This document shows, piece after piece, positions 1-5,651 of a stretch of 11,900 nt of DNA. Position 1 is the stretch's first letter, and the number at the start of each line of letters is the position of its first letter. The translations under genes and the position numbers were made by a program. The notes beneath the pieces are model-generated. The model had not been told where the DNA came from. It saw only the letters and a list, made by a program, of their open reading frames with translations, and ran no database searches. Source of the DNA: UMGS1851 sp900555605 (GTDB taxonomy: Bacteria > Bacillota > Clostridia > UBA1212 > UBA1255); contig CABROF010000082.1 in assembly GCA_902472555.1 (NCBI GenBank), positions 1-11,900 of the forward strand, written 5' to 3'.

Positions 1-2143
1 AGCCGCCGTGATAGACCATGTAGTTGCTGGGGGCGCCGCCCTTGGCATACGGCGAACGGGTCTCGCCGTCCCAGTAGAGGTTGCGTCCGCCGTTGCCCTT
101 GCCGTCGTTTGGCGTCTTCACCGTTCCTCTGCCCGGATCGACATAATTATAGGAATAAGAGCAATTCGCCGGCACATTCTCGTTGTAGTCCCACAGAATA
201 GCCGTATACTCATTCGGCGAAACAGCGGTATCTTTTGATTTCACCTCGGAATAGAAGTTCAAATCAAAGGTGATATCGCCCACCGGAAGGGATATCCCCT
301 TGAGTCCCTTGGCAGCCCGGTTCTCATCCGGGTTATTGTCGGTATCGTTGTAGAGCTGGAGTGCGATACCGTAGCAGGTGATGCGCCCGTAGCGGTAATT
401 TGCGTATTTCGCCTGCTTTTCCGCAGATAGTGCAGCGCCGCCATCCGTAAATTCGGCGGGGTTGGATTTACCGTGATTTTCCGGAAGACTGGCAAGACGA
501 ACCAGTTCGGCGCGGATATCTGCCGCGACTGCCTGCCCGGTAGAAAAATCAAACCAGTTCTTATAACTCATGTCCGTGTTTTTCTTGAGCTGGATATTGA
601 AATTCGTCCCGGCGGAAACGGTAACTGCCTTATCTCCATCAGCCGTTATTTTATTGCCGGATTCGATCTGAGCGGGTATCATCTCATTGTCCTCGGTGGA
701 CTCCGAGCCGTAGTTATCCTCGTTTCCTTCCAGCCATATTTTGAAGGCAGGGGTAAATACCTCGCCGTTGTCGGCGTTGCGCACCTCCACAGCCGCCGTA
801 AAATTCTGCGTACCGGACAGGATGTTGTCGCCTTCCTTGGCTTTCAGCTCTGTCCAGCCAACCAGCCTCTGCTGTGTGACGCCGCCGTTGGATACCTTAT
901 AGCTGTCCTTACCGTTTTTGCTGCCGTTTACCTGAGCGTTGAATGAAACCGGCTTGCTCGTATCAGCCAGGGCAAAGCCGCTCCCGTCACGGACAACGCT
1001 GCCGTTTTCATCCCTTTGCGGTCCGTAGTACTTCCCGTCGTGGGCTCTGATCATAACCACCTCGCCCTGGTCGTCCAGATATTCGATGCAGTAGTTCTCA
1101 CCCAGCCAAAGCATCTTACTGACGTCGAACCGGGCAGAAGTAGCCGATTTCCCCAGCGTCAGTTCAAAATACATTTTAACTTTTTCTTCGGTAACTTTGT
1201 TTTGCCGCGCCGCGAAGGTGGCTGCGAGATTGTATTGAATGGTGTCGTAGGAGCGGACAACTTTGTTATGATCATTTTTATCATTTCCGGGTTTATCAAC
1301 CGTACCATCAGCACTCAGACTGCCGGTATTGTCAAAAGGGGCCGATCCGTCTACAATACTTTCAATTGTTAACTGCTGCACATAGCCTTTTTCCAGTTTC
1401 TTGCTGACAAAAACATAGGGGCAGGGCTGCGTGACATTAAAGGTAAAGCCCTTGTAGTTCTCTGTATCAAGATTTACCTTCTTCACGGAGTCGGATATTT
1501 CACAAAGTTCTGTGCCATCGGTTGCTCTACTGGAAAAAATCCTGAGCTTCCGTTCACCTGCCGTCCCCCACAGTCTTGCTCCCGATTTCAGGTATTCCAA
1601 CTGGATAGTCGCGTTCTTACCGTCAGTGATTTCCATATTCGTTTGAAGATTATAGGTGCCTGCTGTTTCATTGAGTTCTACCCAGTGGATCATATAGCAC
1701 TGCATATCGTTGCGTGCTCCAACAGCGGCATCCAAGGCAGCATCTGTCGGGTAATAGGCTTCGCCCGAATTTACCTTGCGGATAAAAGGATAGCAGTTCT
1801 CTGTAACGGCCGCGCCTTCTGGCAGGGTGATAACAGCCTTAACATTTGCATTGGTTTCACTCTCGGCATCATAGGCAACCCATGTGCCGCCCTCTCGCAG
1901 TTCGCCGGGATAGATGCCCAAGCCGAATAAATCCGAAATTTGACCTGTTATGGGTATTGGCTCAGGCGTAGTGTTCTCTTGCTTTGTCGTCATTGTAATC
2001 GCGGGAAGAATGAGGGCGTAAACGGTGCAGAATATGACGATCACCGCCAGGGAGACAAAAGCCGAGTAATACCATTTCCGGTATTTCCGAGATTTAATTT
2101 GTTCATTTGCCACTTGAAGCAGCTGATCGTTTTTCATCTTCAT
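1..2143 (-). CDS. Large cell-surface protein, adhesin-like (C-terminus off window)
   Basis: An open minus-strand frame of 714 codons starts at 2143 and reaches the left edge without a stop. The start is supported by the strong site GGAAGGAGAG 8 bases upstream. Residues 1-25 are basic and polar (KSRKYRKW), and residues about 26-48 form one hydrophobic segment ending YALILPAIT. I recognise this N-terminal anchor or export signal from large clostridial surface proteins with isopeptide-forming or Cna-B/SpaA-like domains. The rest is hydrophilic, rich in Asn, Asp, Gly, Thr and Lys, as in extracellular beta-sandwich proteins; a stretch near residue 290 (NKVVRSYDTIQYNL) resembles the start of a repeated adhesin domain. 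No LPXTG or other anchor can be seen because the C-terminus is missing. The gene lies 58 bases downstream of the signal peptidase, in the same direction, and is the last visible gene of the operon behind the invertible promoter. Adhesin function is inferred. Confidence 0.8.
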   Translation of the reverse strand, partial: MKMKNDQLLQVANEQIKSRKYRKWYYSAFVSLAVIVIFCTVYALILPAITMTTKQENTTPEPIPITGQISDLFGLGIYPGELREGGTWVAYDAESETNANVKAVITLPEGAAVTENCYPFIRKVNSGEAYYPTDAALDAAVGARNDMQCYMIHWVELNETAGTYNLQTNMEITDGKNATIQLEYLKSGARLWGTAGERKLRIFSSRATDGTELCEISDSVKKVNLDTENYKGFTFNVTQPCPYVFVSKKLEKGYVQQLTIESIVDGSAPFDNTGSLSADGTVDKPGNDKNDHNKVVRSYDTIQYNLAATFAARQNKVTEEKVKMYFELTLGKSATSARFDVSKMLWLGENYCIEYLDDQGEVVMIRAHDGKYYGPQRDENGSVVRDGSGFALADTSKPVSFNAQVNGSKNGKDSYKVSNGGVTQQRLVGWTELKAKEGDNILSGTQNFTAAVEVRNADNGEVFTPAFKIWLEGNEDNYGSESTEDNEMIPAQIESGNKITADGDKAVTVSAGTNFNIQLKKNTDMSYKNWFDFSTGQAVAADIRAELVRLASLPENHGKSNPAEFTDGGAALSAEKQAKYANYRYGRITCYGIALQLYNDTDNNPDENRAAKGLKGISLPVGDITFDLNFYSEVKSKDTAVSPNEYTAILWDYNENVPANCSYSYNYVDPGRGTVKTPNDGKGNGGRNLYWDGETRSPYAKGGAPSNYMVYHGG

Positions 2144-2201
2144 GCGTTATACTCTCCTTCCTAAAAATATAAATGTCAAATCCAATAAAATCATATGAAG
2201 C

Positions 2202-2786
2202 TCATTTGACCTTCCCAAATCTATCCAACGGCCAGACCCGAAAAACAATTTTACCCACAATCTGCTCTTCCGCAACACAGCCGACTATAGTACTTCGGGA
2301 ATCTACCGATGTTGCTCTGTGATCTCCCATTACAAAGTATCTTCCGTCGGGAATTTGGTATGGCAATGCCAAATCACATTCACCCAACGCTTTCTCCGTC
2401 AGATATGGCTCGTCGATTTCTTCGCCGTTTACATATACCGTACCGAATTCATCTATATCGACCCAATCGCCCGGTCCGGCGATGATCCTTTTCACCAAGA
2501 TCTTATTGTTGTAGTAAAATGACAAGACGTCGCCGGTATGAAAATCCGCCCCTTTGAGCGATACAACGATATCACCTTCATTCAGCGTAGGCAACATAGA
2601 ACTGCCGTAGATCTGCAATACCGGCAGCCACAGGGTAGCAATCAGAATTGCGATAGCCGCCACGGTAATCAAGGTATATACCGTACTGCGCAAGGTAACG
2701 TGGTATCGGCGTCTGTATTTCACACGGTTTAATTCCTTCTCCAGCTCCTCAGAGGAAGGCATTTCGGTAAACTGTTTGCGACGCAT
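2202..2786 (-). CDS. Type I signal peptidase (S26)
   Basis: This membrane serine protease removes signal peptides from exported proteins. From the chosen start it has 194 residues, typical for Gram-positive enzymes. A basic cytoplasmic N-terminus is followed by one membrane helix (about 36-56). The catalytic serine is in GSSMLPTL (Ser63), the general-base lysine in LVKRIIAGPGD (Lys99), and the conserved C-terminal box reads GDHRATSVDSR (154-164). Two in-frame ATGs compete. The one at 2792 overlaps the preceding stop (ATGA) but abuts the GGGGAGGA site. The one at 2786 has 6 bases of spacing and is preferred. Coupling to the upstream coiled-coil gene is expected with either start. Its place directly before the surface-protein gene suggests it serves that protein, as a dedicated extra peptidase rather than the housekeeping enzyme; that specificity is inferred. 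Confidence 0.93.
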   Translation of the reverse strand: MRRKQFTEMPSSEELEKELNRVKYRRRYHVTLRSTVYTLITVAAIAILIATLWLPVLQIYGSSMLPTLNEGDIVVSLKGADFHTGDVLSFYYNNKILVKRIIAGPGDWVDIDEFGTVYVNGEEIDEPYLTEKALGECDLALPYQIPDGRYFVMGDHRATSVDSRSTIVGCVAEEQIVGKIVFRVWPLDRFGKVK

Positions 2787-2788
2787 AT

Positions 2789-3271
2789 TCATTCCTCCCC
2801 AGAGGAATTCGAAAGCCCTGAGTGAAGCCGTTGCAATTCATCCATTTTTTGGGACACCTCATTCAAGCATAGGGCAGCTTGCTGCTTTGCCTGGCTTAAC
2901 CTTTCTTCGCACCGTTTCCGCGTCGCCGCTTCCATCCCCTGGCATTTTCTTATCATGTCGGTTTCCATACGCTTGCATTTTTCTTCCGCTTCCGCTTGCA
3001 TCTTTGCACAGATACTTTCCTGCCGTTCGCTCAATGCCTGAATGTTCCCAATATATTGTGCAGCTGCATTCTGCGCCGCGTCGAAAACGCCGTTCAGCTG
3101 CAGGCACGCTTCTGCAAGAGAGCCCGCATTATCAATCGTAATGATGCGGGAGGATAGTTTCTCCTCCAATGCCGCGATTTCTGTTTGCAGCCGCTCGTTT
3201 TCCCTGGTTCTATTCAGCAGCATCGCGAGCAAATCTGTGCGGCTTAATTTTTTCAGTTCTTTTTCTGTCAT
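2789..3271 (-). CDS. Small coiled-coil protein with an 11-residue cysteine stripe
   Basis: The 160-residue protein has no signal peptide and no membrane segment, so it is probably cytoplasmic or peripheral at the membrane. Its start at 3271 has AGGAGG 8 bases upstream. Residues about 20-41 (ENERLQTEIAALEEKL) and about 84-152 are predicted by eye to be coiled coil, separated by a less charged segment (45-78, rich in Ala, Asn and Gln). In the second helix cysteines fall at 88, 99, 110 and 121, exactly 11 residues apart, with Met at 91, 102 and 113, so the helix is built of hendecad repeats. Small coiled-coil proteins like this recur beside signal peptidase and large surface-protein genes in Clostridia, as far as I recall, but I know no function. 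Its stop overlaps the signal peptidase start region, so the two are co-translated. A scaffold role in surface-protein export or placement is speculation. Confidence 0.75.
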   Translation of the reverse strand: MTEKELKKLSRTDLLAMLLNRTRENERLQTEIAALEEKLSSRIITIDNAGSLAEACLQLNGVFDAAQNAAAQYIGNIQALSERQESICAKMQAEAEEKCKRMETDMIRKCQGMEAATRKRCEERLSQAKQQAALCLNEVSQKMDELQRLHSGLSNSSGEE

Positions 3272-3344
3272 GCATTTGCCCTCCTGCTCTACGCGCTGTC
3301 TCTCTTTCTGACTTTCCTTTCATCAGAGGGAAGGACATGCCGTT

Positions 3345-3825
3345 TCATAACAGCCGCCATATCGTTTCATAAATATCCTTGTTCTTTTTCATTTCACCCC
3401 GAATAATCTTCTTTGCAAACACACCGGAAAAATCCAATATATACAGCCAAAAATATTTGCTGCTGATTGCATCGCCCTCAGAGTGTACGCCGAAGTCCTC
3501 CGTCAGTTTTTTTACGCACTTCGGAATCCGTTTCTCGAGATTTTCCTGCATAGCCGTAAATGACTTTAATTCCCGATACTCATAGTAGTACAGCGTTTTG
3601 TAATCGTTCTTCACCATAAAATAGAAGCATTTCAGCCAGAGCTTATGCATACATCCGCAGAATTCCTCTGGCGATTTGGTCTCTTGAAAGTTTTCTTTCT
3701 CAAGCATCTCATAGATCAGTCCGTCTACATGAAAATAACATTGCAAAAGCAGGCAGTCCAACATCAGCGACGACTCTCATTGTAGTGTCCAATAAAATAT
3801 CCTTCCGTTTTTTCTCCTCCTGCAA
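3345..3825 (-). pseudogene. TetR-family regulator with most of its HTH deleted
   Basis: The 139-residue frame starting at 3764 has no ribosome binding site and lacks a DNA-binding domain. Its sequence (LLLQCYFHVDG near the start, then helical, aromatic-rich segments to IWRLL) resembles the ligand-binding part of TetR/AcrR regulators. Upstream, in another frame beginning near the TTG at 3825, lies a good TetR first helix: EEKKRKDILLDTTMRVVADV followed by GL. The intervening residues normally forming helices 2 and 3 (about 25) are missing, and the frame changes around 3745-3765. I therefore read an internal deletion of the HTH core, not a simple frameshift. The remnant is the first gene downstream of the invertible promoter and lies 73 bases before the coiled-coil gene. 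It may once have regulated this operon. A sequencing error cannot supply the missing codons. A truncated ligand-binding protein might still be made from the 3764 ATG, but without visible translation signals. Confidence 0.68.
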
Positions 3826-3848
3826 TACTTATCCAACTTCCTTTTTTC

Positions 3849-3869
3849 ACATAATTATGGTTATGTTGT
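3849..3869 (+). repeat. Inverted repeat, left arm of the invertible segment
   Basis: The arm contains AATTATGGTTATGTTGT (3853-3869) and matches the reverse complement of 4117-4137 at 20 of 21 positions; the mismatch is at 3852. It also has internal dyad symmetry: ACATAA and TTATGT flank the 6-base core TTATGG. This is the usual form of a tyrosine-recombinase crossover site, with two half-sites around a short spacer. Confidence 0.8.
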
Positions 3870-3929
3870 AATTGGGCTTAGAAATTGATATTCAAATAAA
3901 CTATATACTGATATATGTGCATAGAAAAT

Positions 3930-3972
3930 AAGCTCCCTCACTTTTTTGAAAAATGAGGAAAGGAGCTTTTTT
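3930..3972 (+). terminator. Hairpin terminator inside the invertible segment
   Basis: AAGCTCC (3930-3936) pairs with GGAGCTT (3962-3968). CTCA/TGAG and T-run/A-run pairing extend the stem past a small bulge, and a run of six T (3967-3972) follows on the plus strand. On the minus strand the hairpin is followed only by ATTTTCT, so termination there should be weaker. After inversion the good T-tail would face left, upstream of the promoter, and block readthrough from the recombinase gene. Confidence 0.6.
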
Positions 3973-4034
3973 GTGCTACCTTGAATAAGTAAACAATTTT
4001 TGAACGAAACAATGTGAATTTCGAGAATACTGCC

Positions 4035-4064
4035 TTGACATTTTCTCCATTATTGATATATAAT
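4035..4064 (+). promoter_or_regulatory. Invertible sigma-A promoter, TTGACA-N18-TATAAT
   Basis: A perfect -35 box (4035-4040) and a perfect -10 box (4059-4064) are separated by 18 bases. Initiation would be near 4071. In this orientation the only thing downstream is a terminator about 70-90 bases on, then the 3' end of the convergent recombinase gene. No coding sequence follows, so a promoter this good makes sense mainly if it can be flipped toward the operon. Confidence 0.75.
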
Positions 4065-4116
4065 ATATTATATATATATTCTGTGAGTTTGCACAGCCCA
4101 TAGTCAGACAAACAGA

Positions 4117-4137
4117 ACAACATAACCATAATTTTGT
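4117..4137 (-). repeat. Inverted repeat, right arm of the invertible segment
   Basis: ACAACATAACCATAATT (4117-4133) is the exact reverse complement of 3853-3869, and the match extends to 4137 with one mismatch. Homology stops on both sides, so the repeats are about 21 bases and not part of a longer element. The arm lies 40 bases from the end of the recombinase gene. Confidence 0.8.
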
Positions 4138-4140
4138 TTC

Positions 4141-4164
4141 CGATACTATGTGTATCGTTTTTTT
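4141..4164 (+). terminator. Intrinsic terminator outside the right repeat
   Basis: CGATAC (4141-4146) and GTATCG (4152-4157) form a perfect 6-bp stem with a 5-base loop, followed by seven T (4158-4164). The T-run is on the plus strand only, so this stops rightward transcripts from the invertible promoter and does not end the leftward recombinase message. It protects the recombinase gene from antisense transcription in the OFF state. Confidence 0.75.
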
Positions 4165-4176
4165 GTACGTTTATAT

Positions 4177-5019
4177 TTATGATATAAGCCGCATGCCGTC
4201 GATTTTACGGCGATGTTCTTCGCCCGTAGTCACGATATAGATGCGTGTGGTGTTAATGCTGCTGTGCCCTAAAATATCCGCCAGTTTTACAATATCTTTT
4301 TCGATTCCGTAAAAGGTTCGAGCAAACAAGTGCCTGAGATTGTGCGGAAAAACCTTTCCAGGAGATACGCCTGCTCTTTCGCAGAGTGCTTTCATCTCTT
4401 TCCAAATATTGCACCGATTTATCGGCTTGCCGGTTCTCGTAATAAAGACCGCGCTGGATATTATTTTTTGTTCCCGGATATATCGAATCAGCTTCTTTTG
4501 CAGACGGTTCGGTATAAAGATTGTTCGTGTTTTCCCTTTGCAGTTTACAGTTGCCTCGCCACGCCTAACAGCTTCAGCGGTGATATATTGCAGTTCGCTT
4601 ACTCGGATGCCGGTCGCACAAATGGTTTCGATCAGTAAACTTAGCCGTTCGCTGCCTTTTTCTTTTGCAGCATGGATCAAACGAAAATATTCCTCGCGAG
4701 ACAGTTCCTTTTCTTCCGAACAATAGATTTTTCGTTGTACCTTGAATTGCTTGACACAGCAGCTTTCTAAGCTGATGAATCGCAGAAAAGAATTCATAGA
4801 TGCAATCATAGAATTGGCGCTTGCGGCAGCATAGTCCTCTTGAAGTTTTGATTTGTATTCCATCGTAAGCGATTTATCAATTTTTCTACCATCAGCATAT
4901 TCCAAAAAATGCCGGACATCTCTCAGATATTTCTCAATCGTGGCTTTGCTTTTTTCGTCTTCCCGTAAATGCTTTTCAAAGGCGTCCAGCTTTTTTTGCG
5001 TTATCTCTTTATTTTTCAT
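4177..5019 (-). CDS. Tyrosine recombinase, likely invertase of the adjacent promoter
   Basis: The 280-residue protein is a site-specific tyrosine recombinase of the XerC/XerD-like size class. The N-terminal core-binding (SAM-like) domain covers about 8-90 and the catalytic domain about 105-275. All expected catalytic residues are visible: Arg139 in ATGIRVSEL, Lys163 in CKGKTR, His226 and Arg229 in HNLRHLFART, His252 in LGHSS, and the nucleophile Tyr261 in TTRIYI. The start at 5019 has GGAGGA with good spacing. The gene stops 40 bases from the right inverted repeat and reads toward it. There is no excisionase, att-like direct repeat or phage gene nearby, and the element it sits beside is only about 290 bases. 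I therefore infer a dedicated DNA invertase for the promoter segment and not a prophage integrase or the housekeeping Xer enzyme. It could also act on other sites elsewhere in the genome. Confidence 0.9.
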   Translation of the reverse strand: MKNKEITQKKLDAFEKHLREDEKSKATIEKYLRDVRHFLEYADGRKIDKSLTMEYKSKLQEDYAAASANSMIASMNSFLRFISLESCCVKQFKVQRKIYCSEEKELSREEYFRLIHAAKEKGSERLSLLIETICATGIRVSELQYITAEAVRRGEATVNCKGKTRTIFIPNRLQKKLIRYIREQKIISSAVFITRTGKPINRCNIWKEMKALCERAGVSPGKVFPHNLRHLFARTFYGIEKDIVKLADILGHSSINTTRIYIVTTGEEHRRKIDGMRLIS

Positions 5020-5082
5020 AAAATGCTCCTCCGAATTTTCTTTTAATTTTTAATAATATCCAGTCTATTTTACATTATTTTT

Positions 5083-5120
5083 TTGACATTGGAGAAAACA
5101 GAAAAGAAAACCTATGTCAA
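5083..5120. promoter_or_regulatory. Inverted repeat upstream of the recombinase gene
   Basis: TTGACATTGG (5083-5092) and CCTATGTCAA (5111-5120) form a 10-base inverted repeat with one mismatch, 64-101 bases upstream of the recombinase start. It could be a regulator-binding site or a stem. The minus-strand copy contains a consensus -35 hexamer (TTGACA, 5120-5115) but no convincing -10 at proper spacing, so no promoter is assigned. The rest of 5020-5125 is AT-rich with nothing else identifiable. Confidence 0.3.
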
Positions 5121-5125
5121 TATAT

Positions 5126-5571
5126 TGGACAAAAAAGTTGAAAGATTATGCTGATTTTTTGAGTTCTTCATCCGCCTTTTGCTGAGGAGTGATATAACCT
5201 TGTGCCGGATAAAAGCCACAATCTCGGCGATTGTTCTTTTGCGAATATGGCGGTCGCTTTTTTATATTTCATTCTCAATCTTAGGGCGCTGGTTTTCCTT
5301 CTGGAGGGCCTTATGCTCCTTGAGGGTAACAGTTTCCTCCCTCTGATACCCTGATCGGGAAGCGCTGTTTTATCCAGCTGCTGCGCGTGCTCCGATTTAC
5401 GCCATATTCGCGGCGTCCCAGTTGGGAATACGAGGTTCCTCTGGCATGATACAGGTCCACGATCCGCTGTTTGAATTCCGTCCGGAGTGTAGGATTTCTG
5501 CCTCTTCGCCATGTTGAACAGCGCCTTTGCTCTTTCATTTGATCATATGCGTTGTTCAACTTTTTCGTGAA
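5126..5571 (-). mobile_element. Decayed, internally deleted IS3-family remnant
   Basis: The remnant is about 450 bases, against roughly 1.2-1.5 kb for an intact IS3-family element. Its ends carry imperfect terminal inverted repeats: 5128-5142 (GACAAAAAAGTTGAA) matches the reverse complement of 5555-5569 at 13 of 15 positions. Coding content is on the minus strand and consists of the first transposase frame fused, after a large deletion, to the last few dozen codons of the second. It separates the recombinase locus from the PadR/hydrolase unit. It cannot encode its own transposase. Exact ends are uncertain by a few bases and no target duplication was identified. Confidence 0.65.
5146..5512 (-). 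pseudogene. IS3-family transposase fragments (OrfA plus OrfB tail)
   Basis: From ATG at 5512 the frame reads MAKRQKSYTP, the usual OrfA opening. It then shifts near 5478 into FKQRIVDLYHARGTSYSQLG and GVNRST, the OrfA helix-turn-helix. A further shift gives VTLKEHKALQKENQR, the leucine-zipper-like helix, and another gives KKATAIFAKE, the usual OrfA end. Immediately after, a different frame reads KNNRRDCGFYPAQGYITPQQ and ends at a TAA (5148-5146), which resembles an OrfB C-terminus. The DDE catalytic core is absent. At least three frameshifts plus the deletion make this non-functional. Confidence 0.7.
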
Positions 5572-5587
5572 CATCGCCACACCTCAC

Positions 5588-5615
5588 TTGACTTTTGCGC
5601 GGCTATTTGTATAAT
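5588..5615 (+). promoter_or_regulatory. Promoter of the PadR-hydrolase unit
   Basis: TTGACT (5588-5593) and TATAAT (5610-5615) are 16 bases apart. The -10 ends 36 bases before the PadR start codon, and GAGGAGA lies 5 bases before that ATG. The promoter begins about 17 bases past the presumed IS remnant end, so it is not part of the insertion element. Confidence 0.7.
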
Positions 5616-5628
5616 AGTAATGTTACTA
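5615..5628. promoter_or_regulatory. Palindromic operator, probable PadR autoregulation site
   Basis: TAGTAA-TG-TTACTA is a perfect 6+6 inverted repeat that begins on the last base of the -10 box and covers the start region. A bound repressor would block initiation. PadR proteins commonly repress their own operons through such dyads; assigning this one to the adjacent PadR gene is inference from position. Confidence 0.5.
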
Positions 5629-5651
5629 ATAGCAATAAAGAGGAGACAACA

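Larger units (their letters stand above)
3849..4137. other. Invertible promoter segment (phase-variation switch), OFF orientation
   Basis: This AT-rich non-coding segment of 289 bases is closed by matching 21-base inverted repeats and lies between a tyrosine recombinase gene and a surface-protein operon. It holds one consensus promoter pointing right and one hairpin. Inversion between the repeats moves position x to 7986-x. The -35 would then lie at 3946-3951 and the -10 at 3922-3927, facing left into the operon with initiation near 3915. I see no comparably good leftward promoter in the present orientation, so the operon should be off or low. Promoters flipped by a neighbouring tyrosine recombinase are known from Escherichia fim, Clostridioides cwpV and many gut bacteria. 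Assigning this segment to that class is an inference from layout. The alternative is a small MITE-like element, but the repeats have the dyad form of a crossover site and no target duplication was noticed. Confidence 0.75.
4071..4164 (+). ncRNA. Predicted short OFF-state transcript of about 90 nt
   Basis: The consensus promoter at 4035-4064 and the intrinsic terminator at 4141-4164 define an untranslated transcript of about 90 nt that includes the right inverted repeat and has no start codon with a ribosome binding site. It may be a by-product of the OFF orientation, not a functional small RNA. It would not be made once the segment inverts. Confidence 0.35.

Noticed and set aside
8..2164. Many plus- and minus-strand frames of 70-157 codons across the left 2.1 kb
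   Set aside because: They overlap the single 714-codon minus-strand frame of the surface protein, lack ribosome binding sites and show no family features; they are shadows.
4058..4082. TATATATA tract as an origin or curved-DNA element
   Set aside because: It is explained by the -10 region of the promoter; there are no iterons or DnaA boxes.
3938..4129. 63-codon minus-strand frame inside the invertible segment
   Set aside because: It lies across the inverted repeat, the promoter and the hairpin, has no ribosome binding site, and would be broken by inversion; not a gene.
3849..4137. MITE or small insertion element instead of a switch
   Set aside because: The repeats have half-site/core symmetry, the interior has a consensus promoter and terminator, and a recombinase gene adjoins; a MITE stays possible but explains less.
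4177..5019. Prophage or ICE integrase
   Set aside because: No phage, conjugation, excisionase or attachment-site features surround it, and the only paired site is the small inverted repeat next to it.
5168..5512. A single 114-codon gene in the IS region
   Set aside because: Only its first ten codons match a transposase start; after a frameshift the frame is noise, while the true transposase reading lies in the other frames.
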